64,000 nt of DNA from Pelagisphaera sp964404745 (GTDB lineage: Bacteria > Verrucomicrobiota > Verrucomicrobiia > Opitutales > Opitutaceae), in contig CAYOLG010000008.1 of NCBI GenBank assembly GCA_964404745.1, positions 62,001-126,000 of the forward strand, in the 5' to 3' direction. The notes beneath the pieces were generated by a model. The model made no database searches, was not told where the DNA came from, and was given only the letters and a program-made list of their open reading frames with translations. Each line of letters starts with the position of its first letter. The stretch's first letter is position 1. This document shows, piece by piece, positions 43,948 to 52,529 of the stretch. The position numbers and the translations under genes are program-made.

Positions 43948-46035
43948 TCATGGGGTATGGGTATCGAAAATCACCAGATACCAAGAAGTTTGCTTATCGA
44001 TTTCCTCGAGGGCGCTTTCGGCCGAATCGATCGCTTGGCTGAGGCGCTGAGCCCGCTCGACTGCTCGCAGCGTCTCGGGCCGGAACTCGGATTGGAAGCG
44101 GACTAAGGATCGTTTGCTGTTGGCGAAGCGCTCTAGATTGAAATTGATGATGGTTTCCTTCATGAGATCGCCTCGTATAAACGTAGATCTCCATAAACTT
44201 GTGATTGTCCGTAGCTGGGATCGATCGTCCTCTGACAAAGGTTCGGCCTTTTCAAAAACATCGTAGATCGCCCGAGCTGCTGCGATGGCGCTTTCATGCG
44301 ATTGACTGGCGTCTGCGAGGGCCTCTCTGAATTCAGGGCTGGATCCCATCGAAGCGGCGCGCGGGAGCATGTAGACCTCGTAAAGACTTTGCAGATGCCT
44401 CTTGATATCGGTTTCGCCGGGCGTGGCCAGGACGCCGAAAGAATTGATGGCGGCAAAGCCTTTACTTGGTTCTAGGCCGAAAGCGGATTCCAGGGCCTGA
44501 ATGTCCGTTTTGAGGGTATCCTGGGTCAGTTGACTTAATTCCTTTTGAAATTCCTCGGCCGCGGAAACGGCTCCCAACCCCTGCTGAGCGAGCTGGTCGC
44601 GAACCCGGCGTCGAGCCGATTTAAGGCCTAGAATTGCGTCCTCTGGGATAAAGCGATCGGGCAAGAGGCGCTGAGCGAGCGATTGAAGAGCGGGCGTTTC
44701 CTTCGTCGATAGGAGAGCGATATCCTTCAAAGGGCTGGGAACGAGAGCGCTCGGGAAAGCGGGCATCGTTGTTGCGATCATGGTATTCAGTTGGTACTGG
44801 AAATCGTTTTGCTCGACGACTCCGTTTGGTAAAGGGACAAGCGTTTGGGTATCCTCGACCCCGTCCCGTATAGCGGCCAGGGATTGAGCGATTCGCATGG
44901 GTTCTTCGTCGCCTGATTCAGCCAAAAGCTGCCCCAAGGTTAGGGCTTCGTCTAGGTTTTGATAAAGAGAATCGGAGTTTATCAATGCCTCCCATCGATT
45001 GCTGGCGCCGCTTCGATCTTGCCGGGGGGTTGATGTTGATGGGGCAGATTTCCCGGCCTCGAGCGAAGTAGGCATGGGACTGTCTTCGGAGTTGTTCAGG
45101 TCGAGAAGCAAGTAGCTAGCAATGCCGCCGCAAAGGAGGGCGAGGGTGGCTAGCGAAAGGTTCAAGCTTCGCTTGAGCCGTTTCTGAGTCCACTTTTGCT
45201 TGGGGCGCTTTCGGTCTTCGGGCCGAAGCTCCTGTGGAATTTCAACTTTGGGAGCGGAAGGGACAATGGGCTTGATTTCGGGCTCGGGAGGATGGGCGTC
45301 GTTTTCTGCTTCGGTAGTTGGTGGACTAAAAAGTGTAGTTGGTTTCTCAATTCGAGATGCCCGTACAGATTCGAAATCGAAGGGGAGAGGGCGATTTTCC
45401 CAGTTTCCTATCCAAAGGAAATCGTCAGGACGGTCGGAGCTCAGAATGAAGCTCGTAAAGGCGATATCCCAGCGGGAATCAGCCGGCAGCTTCAAGAGGT
45501 CGTTGCGATAGTGCAGCGTTAATTCCCTCTCCCATCCGACCTCTATGGTATAGGCTTTTTCTGTGGGATAGCCTTTCTCTATGGCAGTAGAGAATGAATC
45601 CGATTTCGACGACGCCTTTGTATCAAGATTCTGGATGGAAAACGTATCTTGTTCGGCTAGGATCCGGGGCGGCTCTTTCCAGGAATCTCTCCAGCCACTC
45701 CAGAAAAGGAGCAAGGTGGCGGGGTCTGGAAGGCGGGCCGCTTCTTTCTCGAAGAAGACCAAGTGGTGAGCGATGTGATTATTGCGCTTGGAGTAGTCGG
45801 CGCCAGCGTCGATCAGGCGAGAAAGAATATGATAATCGCCGCTACGAAGCGAGATACGCAGGTGCCTGGCTATCCATGGATTCTCGCGACCAGAAAAGTG
45901 TTCGTAGCGGCTTAGGCGTTCTAACTCCATAGCCAAATCCGGAGGGAGATCGCGATCGCGAGCGACACAGCAAAATCCGGATTTTCCGGGTTCGAGCCCG
46001 CGGCGGGCGCTGGTGTGTATGTACTGCAGCGGCAC
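43948..46035 (-). CDS. GAP1-N2-like adaptor protein with a membrane helix
   Basis: 695 residues from a GTG start, three bases after the GTPase stop. The N-terminal ~210 residues match the GAP1-N2 (GTPase-associated protein 1, type 2) domain: YIHTSARRGLEPGKSGFCCVARDRDLPP, LRISLRSGDYHILSRLIDAGADYSKRNNHIAHHLVF, typically partnered with DO-GTPases. A proline-rich linker and a strongly basic stretch (KRPKQKWTQKRLKRS) precede one membrane helix at ~293-312. The remaining ~380 residues are helical and predicted periplasmic. Known GAP1 proteins usually carry further GAP1-M/C domains; here I see instead an anchored helical region. The protein probably links the GTPase to the membrane (inference). Confidence 0.82.
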   Translation of the reverse strand: MPLQYIHTSARRGLEPGKSGFCCVARDRDLPPDLAMELERLSRYEHFSGRENPWIARHLRISLRSGDYHILSRLIDAGADYSKRNNHIAHHLVFFEKEAARLPDPATLLLFWSGWRDSWKEPPRILAEQDTFSIQNLDTKASSKSDSFSTAIEKGYPTEKAYTIEVGWERELTLHYRNDLLKLPADSRWDIAFTSFILSSDRPDDFLWIGNWENRPLPFDFESVRASRIEKPTTLFSPPTTEAENDAHPPEPEIKPIVPSAPKVEIPQELRPEDRKRPKQKWTQKRLKRSLNLSLATLALLCGGIASYLLLDLNNSEDSPMPTSLEAGKSAPSTSTPRQDRSGASNRWEALINSDSLYQNLDEALTLGQLLAESGDEEPMRIAQSLAAIRDGVEDTQTLVPLPNGVVEQNDFQYQLNTMIATTMPAFPSALVPSPLKDIALLSTKETPALQSLAQRLLPDRFIPEDAILGLKSARRRVRDQLAQQGLGAVSAAEEFQKELSQLTQDTLKTDIQALESAFGLEPSKGFAAINSFGVLATPGETDIKRHLQSLYEVYMLPRAASMGSSPEFREALADASQSHESAIAAARAIYDVFEKAEPLSEDDRSQLRTITSLWRSTFIRGDLMKETIINFNLERFANSKRSLVRFQSEFRPETLRAVERAQRLSQAIDSAESALEEIDKQTSWYLVIFDTHTP

Positions 46036-46038
46036 GAA

Positions 46039-47835
46039 TCAAATGATCGATTGAGGATTGGACGTAGGCGGGGAAAGGACATTGGCGGCGGTCAAGCTAA
46101 GGGCCCACAAGGTGGGAGCGGTAGCCAGTATCGGCTTTAACCGCTGGGGATTGGGGGCGAGTTTGCCGGCCAAAGGACCGTCCTCGATTTCCTTGGGGGA
46201 ATGTCCAAAAGAAGAGACGGGGAAATAGCGGACGCGTGTTGAGATAGAGTCCGCGTTGGCGACAATCGTCGGGCAGTACTCCATGAGAAGGTTTCTGGTC
46301 GATTCGCTATTTCGCTCCATTTCCTCCTCGGTTATTGGCCTGTCTTCCGGTAGGGAAAGGGAATCTTCTGGCAGGATTGATTTCCAAACATCGCATTTGC
46401 CCACAATCACAGCGATTGGTGTATCCACCAATTCATGACTGTCTTTCGCTTTTAGTTTTTTGACGCGGATGCCCATCTCCGCCAGAATCGTATCTTGCTC
46501 GTCGGTCGCTTGGGAGCGCAATTGCGGATCGCGCTTGCGGCGAAGCCGTTTACGAAAGGCTCTATTTGCGGTAGGATCATATAAAAAGAAGAGGACTGAG
46601 GAGGCGGCTACATGAAGCGCGCCAGGTGAATCGTCTAAGCTAATGGTGGGTTTGAAATGCTCGCCAGCATTGTCGTAAAATACGAGAGCGACGCGGCGCC
46701 TAGGATCGCCGCTTTTGCGCAAGTGGTAAACAAAGGGCCTGGGGAGAGCCACCGTTTTTCCGTTACGGGGCAGCTGCTCGTACATCAGACCCTCGAAATC
46801 GGTCTTGGAGATGAAAGCATCTTCCGGCGTCATAGCGGAGAAAAGCCGGTTTTTCATTTCATTCAGGCGGACATTCCCGCTGGGATCCCCATCTTGGAGG
46901 ATGCAGCCGAAGTGCCGCATGAGTTCTACGGGTAGCAGTTGGAGTAGAGTGGACAAGTAGTAGGATTTTCCGCTACTCGGGGCTCCGACGAGGGAAAAAA
47001 TCAAATGGTTTTGACTGAGGAACGACGAGGGCAGCCTACCGCGGCAGTGGGGGCAGGCGAGCTCCAGGCTGACGACTCCTCGCTCGTCCAGGGCTTGACC
47101 GAGTTCGTTGAAGCGGCTGGCGACAAATCGCTTCTTAGCATGGGGACCCAATTCGGGGTCTCCTGTGAGGTCGTCATGAGCGGCTATGTTGAGGACATCT
47201 CCTTTGGAGAATGTTTTCCAGCAAATCGGGCAGGTGGGCTCGCCATTGTTAGGGGCTACAGTAGCGGCATCTCGCCCGTAGCCAATTGGGGGATGGGAAC
47301 TGGGAGCTTCATCGGCTGCTCCCTCTTTAGGTAGCAAATTGATAAGCTCTTTTAGCGGAAAACGAACTTCCGAGCTCCCGGGCAGGACGACGTACTGGCT
47401 TGTCGGCGAGAAGCGATTGAGCAGGGCGGCTTGGTTGAGCTCTTCCGGCCGCAGTTGCAGCCGCAAGCGGTCACCGTTGACGGCTTCCACACTCCAATCG
47501 TGGGCGTCGAAATCTTTTCCGAGATCGGGTGACTTCGATGATATGGAAATGATGAGGAGATGTCCTCGCAGACTGAGGGCGTACAGGCGATCCCGGGCGA
47601 TTTTGTTTCTGTGGTCGATAGGCTCGCCATCGAGGAGGGGAAGACTCTTTGGATTCAAAGAATCGATATAGTACTCACCCTTGGATTTTGAAATGCGACA
47701 AAGAGGGGTCGTCGCTCCATTGGCGGTTTTCCCATTCAAGGTGGCCGGAAAATTGGAAACGCTGGTGATCGTCCGATTTAGACAATCGGCAATCGTCAAA
47801 GAAGCGGAGCTCCGGAAGAAATCGAAAAGTCCCAT
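46039..47835 (-). CDS. DO-GTPase2-like TRAFAC GTPase with FHA-like N-terminus and zinc ribbon
   Basis: About 598 residues from ATG at 47835 (MGLFDFFRSS); an open frame extends 47 codons further up but that part looks non-conserved. Order: a beta-rich domain (~1-110) that may be a divergent FHA fold; a split zinc-binding unit with CPIC (~202-205) and CPHC (~261-264); then the P-loop domain with Walker A GAPSSGKS (~284-291), a G3-like FYDNAGEH (~386-393) and a GKCD G4 (~479-482). This zinc-ribbon-plus-GTPase layout and the DNAGE motif match the double-GTPase (DO-GTPase2) family of bacterial conflict and signalling systems. First gene of the operon; GTP hydrolysis is presumed. Confidence 0.83.
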   Translation of the reverse strand: MGLFDFFRSSASLTIADCLNRTITSVSNFPATLNGKTANGATTPLCRISKSKGEYYIDSLNPKSLPLLDGEPIDHRNKIARDRLYALSLRGHLLIISISSKSPDLGKDFDAHDWSVEAVNGDRLRLQLRPEELNQAALLNRFSPTSQYVVLPGSSEVRFPLKELINLLPKEGAADEAPSSHPPIGYGRDAATVAPNNGEPTCPICWKTFSKGDVLNIAAHDDLTGDPELGPHAKKRFVASRFNELGQALDERGVVSLELACPHCRGRLPSSFLSQNHLIFSLVGAPSSGKSYYLSTLLQLLPVELMRHFGCILQDGDPSGNVRLNEMKNRLFSAMTPEDAFISKTDFEGLMYEQLPRNGKTVALPRPFVYHLRKSGDPRRRVALVFYDNAGEHFKPTISLDDSPGALHVAASSVLFFLYDPTANRAFRKRLRRKRDPQLRSQATDEQDTILAEMGIRVKKLKAKDSHELVDTPIAVIVGKCDVWKSILPEDSLSLPEDRPITEEEMERNSESTRNLLMEYCPTIVANADSISTRVRYFPVSSFGHSPKEIEDGPLAGKLAPNPQRLKPILATAPTLWALSLTAANVLSPPTSNPQSII

Positions 47836-47983
47836 AGAAGGCGAGATAGCTAGCGTTGGCCCAAGGCGTTGGCGGGTATTGGGTAAAGCGGATGATAGGG
47901 CAAATGGCAAGGTTGCGAAATCCGCTCTTGGATTGTCTCCCGATGAAATCGAGGCAAAAGCTGTATGAATAAGCAAAAAAGCC

Positions 47984-48011
47984 TTGCATGAGCGAATCGA
48001 ATTTCTACTTT
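47984..48011 (+). promoter_or_regulatory. Promoter of tRNA-Glu
   Basis: TTGCAT (47984-47989), a 16-base spacer and TACTTT (48006-48011). This puts the start ~8-10 bases upstream of the tRNA 5' end, the usual distance. Confidence 0.45.
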
Positions 48012-48028
48012 CTGCGGCTCACTTATCC

Positions 48029-48106
48029 GTCCCGTTCGTCTAGTCAGGCCTAGGACACAGGGTTTTCATCCCTGCAACAGGGGTTCGAATCCCCTACGGG
48101 ACGCCA
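48029..48106 (+). tRNA. tRNA-Glu (UUC)
   Basis: A full cloverleaf: acceptor GTCCCGT (48029-48035) pairs with ACGGGAC (48096-48102); anticodon arm CAGGG-TTTTCAT-CCCTG gives anticodon TTC; T arm GGGG-TTCGAAT-CCCC. The 3' CCA is encoded (48104-48106). The gene sits between the start of the GTPase operon (divergent) and a duplication of its own 3' end. Confidence 0.96.
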
Positions 48107-48326
48107 AGTACTACATGGATCGGTTTCCGTTCCCGGGACGCGGTCCTTTTGCGAATAGCGATTCCGCTGGGGATTTGAACCCCGAGAAGGGCGTTCGACG
48201 AAGCGTAGCGAAGATGGGCAGCCCGCAGGGCTGTCGCGCAGCGATTCGGCGCAGCCGAACCAATCTTCTACGGGACGCCAAGTACTAAAAGGATCGCTTT
48301 CCATTCCCGGGACGCGGTCCTTTTGC
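48094..48326 (+). repeat. Duplicated tRNA-Glu 3' end and terminator (59-base direct repeat)
   Basis: 48094-48152 and 48268-48326 are 55/59 identical. Each holds the tRNA acceptor 3' strand with CCA and the downstream terminator region. The 115 bases between begin with a decayed T arm (GGGGATTTGAACCCC) and contain GC-rich short palindromes (GATTCGGCGCAGCCGAA). This could be an attachment-site scar or a decayed tRNA copy. Confidence 0.75.
48287..48324 (+). terminator. Terminator in the second tRNA-proximal repeat copy
   Basis: AAAAGGATCGC (48287-48297) pairs with GCGGTCCTTTT (48314-48324), with one G-T pair. The version in the first copy is weaker because its 5' arm has two changes. Confidence 0.5.
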
Positions 48327-48360
48327 AGTGAGAGCTTTCGTAGTTAACGAGCTCTTTCGG

Positions 48361-49095
48361 TCAGTACAGCCGCGGTCCGCCGTCTGATACGCGATCGAAA
48401 TTGAGTTCGACAGAAGCGCTCTCCAATTCAACGAGATCTAGATAGCTTCCCGTCAGTTTTTTGACATATTCTCGTCGGGCTAGCGTCTTGATGATTGCCT
48501 TGGGATCGCCATCATAATGACGGAAGAGCCTCTCCCAAAATTCGATATCGGAGTCTGTCCAAGCCGTTGCTGCCAGTAGGGCATCAACTACCTCATCGCT
48601 AAGGCCCTCCCCGTATCCCGTGGCTATCCAGACTTCGACGAGGGTCTCGATAAGCTCTATTTCCCAAGCGGGTTCGATAACATAGTCCTCATCTCGCATG
48701 GGCTTTGAGGCGGTGGATACGGTCGGCGAGCGAAAAAGATTCGCTTCGAGCTCCTTCAAGTCCCTCTTCAAATCTTGGAAGAAGTACCGATAGTCTCCCA
48801 TTTCCATGGAGCAGATGCGTTGGATGAGGTCGTAGTCAGGAAGCAGCGAATAGAGTCCATCGGACTGGAGACGTCGTTCGAACTCAGGGGCAATTTCTCC
48901 GAGAGCATCGATTGACCAAAAGCTCATGAACATTTCTCGGGGGACGAATCCTTCGATAGAAGTGAAAGCTTTCTCGGCGATAGCCACCTTTTTTTCTAGA
49001 GAGGACTCATTGCGGATCAGGTTTCCATATTCGCTGAATGTGGTAGCGAAAAGGCAGCCTAGCTGCAAGCTGACGATGAGGGCTAGGATACGCAT
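48361..49095 (-). CDS. Secreted helical protein, unknown function
   Basis: About 244 residues from ATG at 49095, which has AGGGA just upstream and begins a signal peptide (MRILALIVSLQLGCLFATTF). A longer frame upstream would put polar residues before it. The mature part is acidic and helical (e.g. WEIELIETLVEVWIATGYGEGLSDEVVDALL). I do not recognise a family. It is divergent from the MalK-like ATPase gene and ends near the tRNA repeat. Confidence 0.65.
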   Translation of the reverse strand: MRILALIVSLQLGCLFATTFSEYGNLIRNESSLEKKVAIAEKAFTSIEGFVPREMFMSFWSIDALGEIAPEFERRLQSDGLYSLLPDYDLIQRICSMEMGDYRYFFQDLKRDLKELEANLFRSPTVSTASKPMRDEDYVIEPAWEIELIETLVEVWIATGYGEGLSDEVVDALLAATAWTDSDIEFWERLFRHYDGDPKAIIKTLARREYVKKLTGSYLDLVELESASVELNFDRVSDGGPRLY

Positions 49096-49230
49096 GTTTT
49101 CCCTATCGGTACAGGTTCGACTCGCTTGAGCAGGGGAGCCTCTGCTTGGGCAGCGCTTGAACTCCGTGGGGCGCGGTAAATGGGATTGATCCTGGGGGCT
49201 AATAGTTCTCAACTAGATTCGAACTGCGCG

Positions 49231-50373
49231 ATGGCCCTACTAGAACTCAAAAATCTGGAAAAAGTCTTCTCAGGAAGGGAGGGCAAAGGCGTTCGCGCCG
49301 TCAAGGGGATCGACCTGGGTGTGAACCAGGGCGAGTTCATGGTGCTCTTGGGTCCATCGGGCTGCGGAAAGTCGACGACGCTTCGCATGATAGCGGGGCT
49401 TGAGGAGCCCACGGACGGATCGATCGAAATCGATGGAAAAGTCGTCAATGACCTGGATCCGAAAGACCGGGATGTGGCCATGGTATTTCAAAATTTCGCC
49501 CTGTACCCTCACATGACGGTGTACGAAAATATGGCATTCGGCTTAAGGCTGAGGGGGCATGATAAATCCGATATCGAAACCAGGGTCCAAAAAGCTGTTC
49601 GGATACTGGAGCTAGAGGGCCTGTTATCCCGCAGACCCAAAGCTCTGTCTGGCGGGCAGCGCCAACGAGTTGCGGTAGGGCGGGCTATTGTCCGGGAACC
49701 CAAAATATTTCTCTTCGACGAACCGCTATCCAATCTTGACGCGAGAATGCGGGCATCGATGCGGATGCAAATCTCCCGACTGCATCGCCAATTGGGCACG
49801 ACAATGGTTTACGTTACCCACGACCAGATGGAGGCCATGACCATGGGCGATCGCATTTGCGTTATGAAGGACGGGGAAATCATGCAGATTGATACGCCAA
49901 TGAAGGTCTATGACGAGCCGGCTAATACATTCGTGGCGAGCTTCATGGGCAATCCTCCCATGAATCTCGTCAATGGAAGATTGACTCGTTTGGGTGGTGA
50001 ATGGCGGTTTCGCGAATCCGAAGAGGAAGCCGGTGGCGGCTTTGAAGTTCCCTTGAGCAAACGGCTGAGCGACTCGCAGCGTCCAGCGAAGGATACGGAA
50101 GTCATTATGGGGATTCGGGCAGAACATATGACGCTGTCGCCATTGGGCCGAGGCGCTCAAGGTGGCGAAGAAGACCATGTTTCCGGGATCACCCAAATGG
50201 TTGAAACAATGGGGTCCGACAGTATCGTCTACTTCGATACAGGCCTAAATGAAATGGCGGTAAACGTTAGGGCTAAAAGAACGCCTTTTATTGGGGAAGA
50301 GCTTCGATTGAAAATCGATGCGGAAAAGATCCGCTTCTTCGACATACAGACAGGGCAAGCGATCCGGTTATAG
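49231..50373 (+). CDS. ugpC: MalK/UgpC/MsmK-type ABC transporter ATP-binding protein
   Basis: 380 residues from ATG at 49231. Walker A GPSGCGKSTT, Q-loop FQNFALYPHMTVYENMAFGLRL, signature LSGGQRQRVAVGRAI, Walker B IFLFDEPLSNLDA and the switch His in VTHDQMEAMTMGDRI. The C-terminal TOBE/OB region (VIMGIRAEHMTL, YFDTGLNEMAVNVRA) is that of sugar importers. No permease or binding-protein gene is adjacent, so this ATPase probably energises several distant CUT1 importers, as MsmK does. Confidence 0.92.
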   Translation: MALLELKNLEKVFSGREGKGVRAVKGIDLGVNQGEFMVLLGPSGCGKSTTLRMIAGLEEPTDGSIEIDGKVVNDLDPKDRDVAMVFQNFALYPHMTVYENMAFGLRLRGHDKSDIETRVQKAVRILELEGLLSRRPKALSGGQRQRVAVGRAIVREPKIFLFDEPLSNLDARMRASMRMQISRLHRQLGTTMVYVTHDQMEAMTMGDRICVMKDGEIMQIDTPMKVYDEPANTFVASFMGNPPMNLVNGRLTRLGGEWRFRESEEEAGGGFEVPLSKRLSDSQRPAKDTEVIMGIRAEHMTLSPLGRGAQGGEEDHVSGITQMVETMGSDSIVYFDTGLNEMAVNVRAKRTPFIGEELRLKIDAEKIRFFDIQTGQAIRL

Positions 50374-50497
50374 TCGACTTAGGGTGTGAGTACTGGAGGA
50401 TCGAGGCGGACCTCCCTACCTTGAGGGACACGGTCGATTGAAGATAATCGGCCCTGACTGAAGGGCGGATAAAAAGGAGGTTGGCGTGGAATGTCCG

Positions 50498-52459
50498 CTA
50501 GCTATTGGGCGTCGGGAAGGCGTTTCTCTCGGCTTCCATTCCTTTTTCAAGCAACTCGGTTATCCGATCTACGTCGTACACGCTGCCAGCCCAAGAGCCG
50601 CCGCTCGCGTTCTGCAAGGCCGCCCAGAGCCGCGTATCTTTGGGTACTTTAGGATCCGGTATTAAATCGGGGTGTTGGCCCCTGGCGCTTAGTTCTTCGG
50701 AAGAAATCGATACAATGTCGATGGACCCCTCCAGGTTGATGGTGTCGATCTCAATATTGATCGTGTCGCCATCGCGGATACAGCCGATCGGACCGCCGGC
50801 CCACGCCTCAGGGCTAACATGCCCAATACAGGCTCCTGTGGATACGCCTGAGAAGCGGCCGTCGGTAATCAAAGCAATCTTGTCGCCATCTTTGACGTGC
50901 TTGAGGGCGGAGGTGATCTGGTAGGTTTCCGGCATGCCGCAACCCGGCCCGATTCCGATCAGCACCATGGTATCCCCGGGCTGAATGGCCCCGCTTTTGA
51001 TAGCTTGGATCGCGGCGGGTTCGCTAGTCATTACCCGGGCGGGTCCGCGATGCCTGTAGATACCGTCGGAATCGATCCGCTTGGGCAGAATAGCGGTACT
51101 CTTGACCAAGGCTCCCTCTGGAGCCAGGTTGCCTTTGAGGAAGGTTACAGTGCTGGTGAGCCCCCGCGATTTCGCCATTTCGGGAGGCATGATTACTTCG
51201 GAAGGATCAATGCCATCTAGCTGGGTAAGCTTTTGCTTCAATCGCTCTCGTCTCTCGGAGGTTTCCCACCACTCAAGATTTTCGCCGAGCGACTTTCCGG
51301 TCACCGTTTTGGCATCGAGCTTGAGTAATCCGAGATCGCGGAGGTGAAGCATGACTTCCGGCACGCCTCCAGCGAGAAATACTTGTACAGTAGCGAAATA
51401 CTGGGGTCCGTTGGGCAGCGAGTCGACGAGGCGAGGAACTGATCGATTAATGCGGGCCCAGTCTTCAACGGTGGGCTGGGTCAAGCCGGCGGCGTGAGCT
51501 ATTGCTGGAATGTGCAACACGAGATTCGTAGAGCCCCCGACAGCGGCATGCACGACCATGGCATTGTAAATGGAGTCGTTCGTGAGGATATCTTTGGTTG
51601 TTTGTTCCTTGGCTTCCTGGGCAATCAGGGCCATCGCAGAGCGTCGGGCTAAGTCTCTCCAAATTGGGGCGCCACTCGGGGACAGGGCAGCATGGGTCAG
51701 TGAAAGGCCGAGCGCTTCGGCAACTACCTGGCTGGTGGCAGCGGTACCCATAAACTGGCAACCTCCACCGGGGCTACCGCAGGCCTTGCATCCCATCTCG
51801 GTTGCGTAATCAAAATCGATTTCGTCGCGGGCGAATCGGGCGGCCAGTGTCTGTACCTTGCCAGCGTCTTCGCCCTCTTCGGCCAGAAGCGTCACGCCGC
51901 CAGGCACCAGAATGGTGGGCAGATCCGGTGTTCCGGCGAGGGCCATCATCATGGCTGGCAACCCCTTGTCGCAGGTCGCTATCCCCATTACCCCGCGGCG
52001 GGTGGGTAGCGAGCGTATTTGGCGTCGGAATACAGTCGCGGCATCGTTTCGATAGGGCAGACTATCTAGCATGCCTACTGTTCCATTGGTTCTGCCGTCA
52101 CAAGGATCGCTACAGAAGGCGGCGAAGGGAATCGCTCCCTCGCCAGACAAGGTTTTGGCCGCTTCCTCAACGAGGAGGGCAATCTCCCAATGGCCGGTGT
52201 GGTATCCAAGCGCGATCGGAGAACCGTCTGGTGCTCTGAGGCCGCCTTGAGTGCTAAGGATGAGGAACTGCTTGCCCACTAAGCGCTTGGGGTCCCAGCC
52301 CATGCCAGCATTTTGCGTCCAGCCGAATAGGTCGCCGCTAGCCATGCCTCTTAACTGTTCGGGCGTCAACGGCAGGCGCCCGGACGGGCCGGGTCCGTGT
52401 GTTCGCAAAGTATAGATCTCCGGATCGGAAGAGTCGAGAAGGTCGTTTTGGGGAGCCAT
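50498..52459 (-). CDS. yjhG: YjhG/YagF-type D-xylonate dehydratase
   Basis: 653 residues versus 655 for E. coli YjhG/YagF. IlvD/Edd-superfamily Fe-S residues: FCSDPCDGRTNGTVGM, GIATCDKGLPA and the third Cys in GCKACGSPGGGCQFMGTA. DPEIYTLRTHGPGPSGRLPLTPEQL and DTRLWAALQNASGGSWAGSVYDV match the YjhG branch rather than IlvD or Edd. It would dehydrate D-xylonate or a related aldonate to the 2-keto-3-deoxy acid. Stand-alone, but near a sugar-importer ATPase; the lactonase at 24361 could supply aldonates. Confidence 0.9.
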   Translation of the reverse strand: MAPQNDLLDSSDPEIYTLRTHGPGPSGRLPLTPEQLRGMASGDLFGWTQNAGMGWDPKRLVGKQFLILSTQGGLRAPDGSPIALGYHTGHWEIALLVEEAAKTLSGEGAIPFAAFCSDPCDGRTNGTVGMLDSLPYRNDAATVFRRQIRSLPTRRGVMGIATCDKGLPAMMMALAGTPDLPTILVPGGVTLLAEEGEDAGKVQTLAARFARDEIDFDYATEMGCKACGSPGGGCQFMGTAATSQVVAEALGLSLTHAALSPSGAPIWRDLARRSAMALIAQEAKEQTTKDILTNDSIYNAMVVHAAVGGSTNLVLHIPAIAHAAGLTQPTVEDWARINRSVPRLVDSLPNGPQYFATVQVFLAGGVPEVMLHLRDLGLLKLDAKTVTGKSLGENLEWWETSERRERLKQKLTQLDGIDPSEVIMPPEMAKSRGLTSTVTFLKGNLAPEGALVKSTAILPKRIDSDGIYRHRGPARVMTSEPAAIQAIKSGAIQPGDTMVLIGIGPGCGMPETYQITSALKHVKDGDKIALITDGRFSGVSTGACIGHVSPEAWAGGPIGCIRDGDTINIEIDTINLEGSIDIVSISSEELSARGQHPDLIPDPKVPKDTRLWAALQNASGGSWAGSVYDVDRITELLEKGMEAERNAFPTPNS

Positions 52460-52529
52460 TCCCGTAATCGGAATCCAAATTTGCGGGAAGGCAATTCCCG
52501 AATTGGATGAACGCGTGTCTTGGTCTGGG

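Noticed and set aside
48050..48304. 84-codon ORF on the minus strand (GDSNPCCRDENPVS ending)
   Set aside because: It is the antisense translation of the tRNA-Glu gene and its duplicated tail, a well-known false ORF type.
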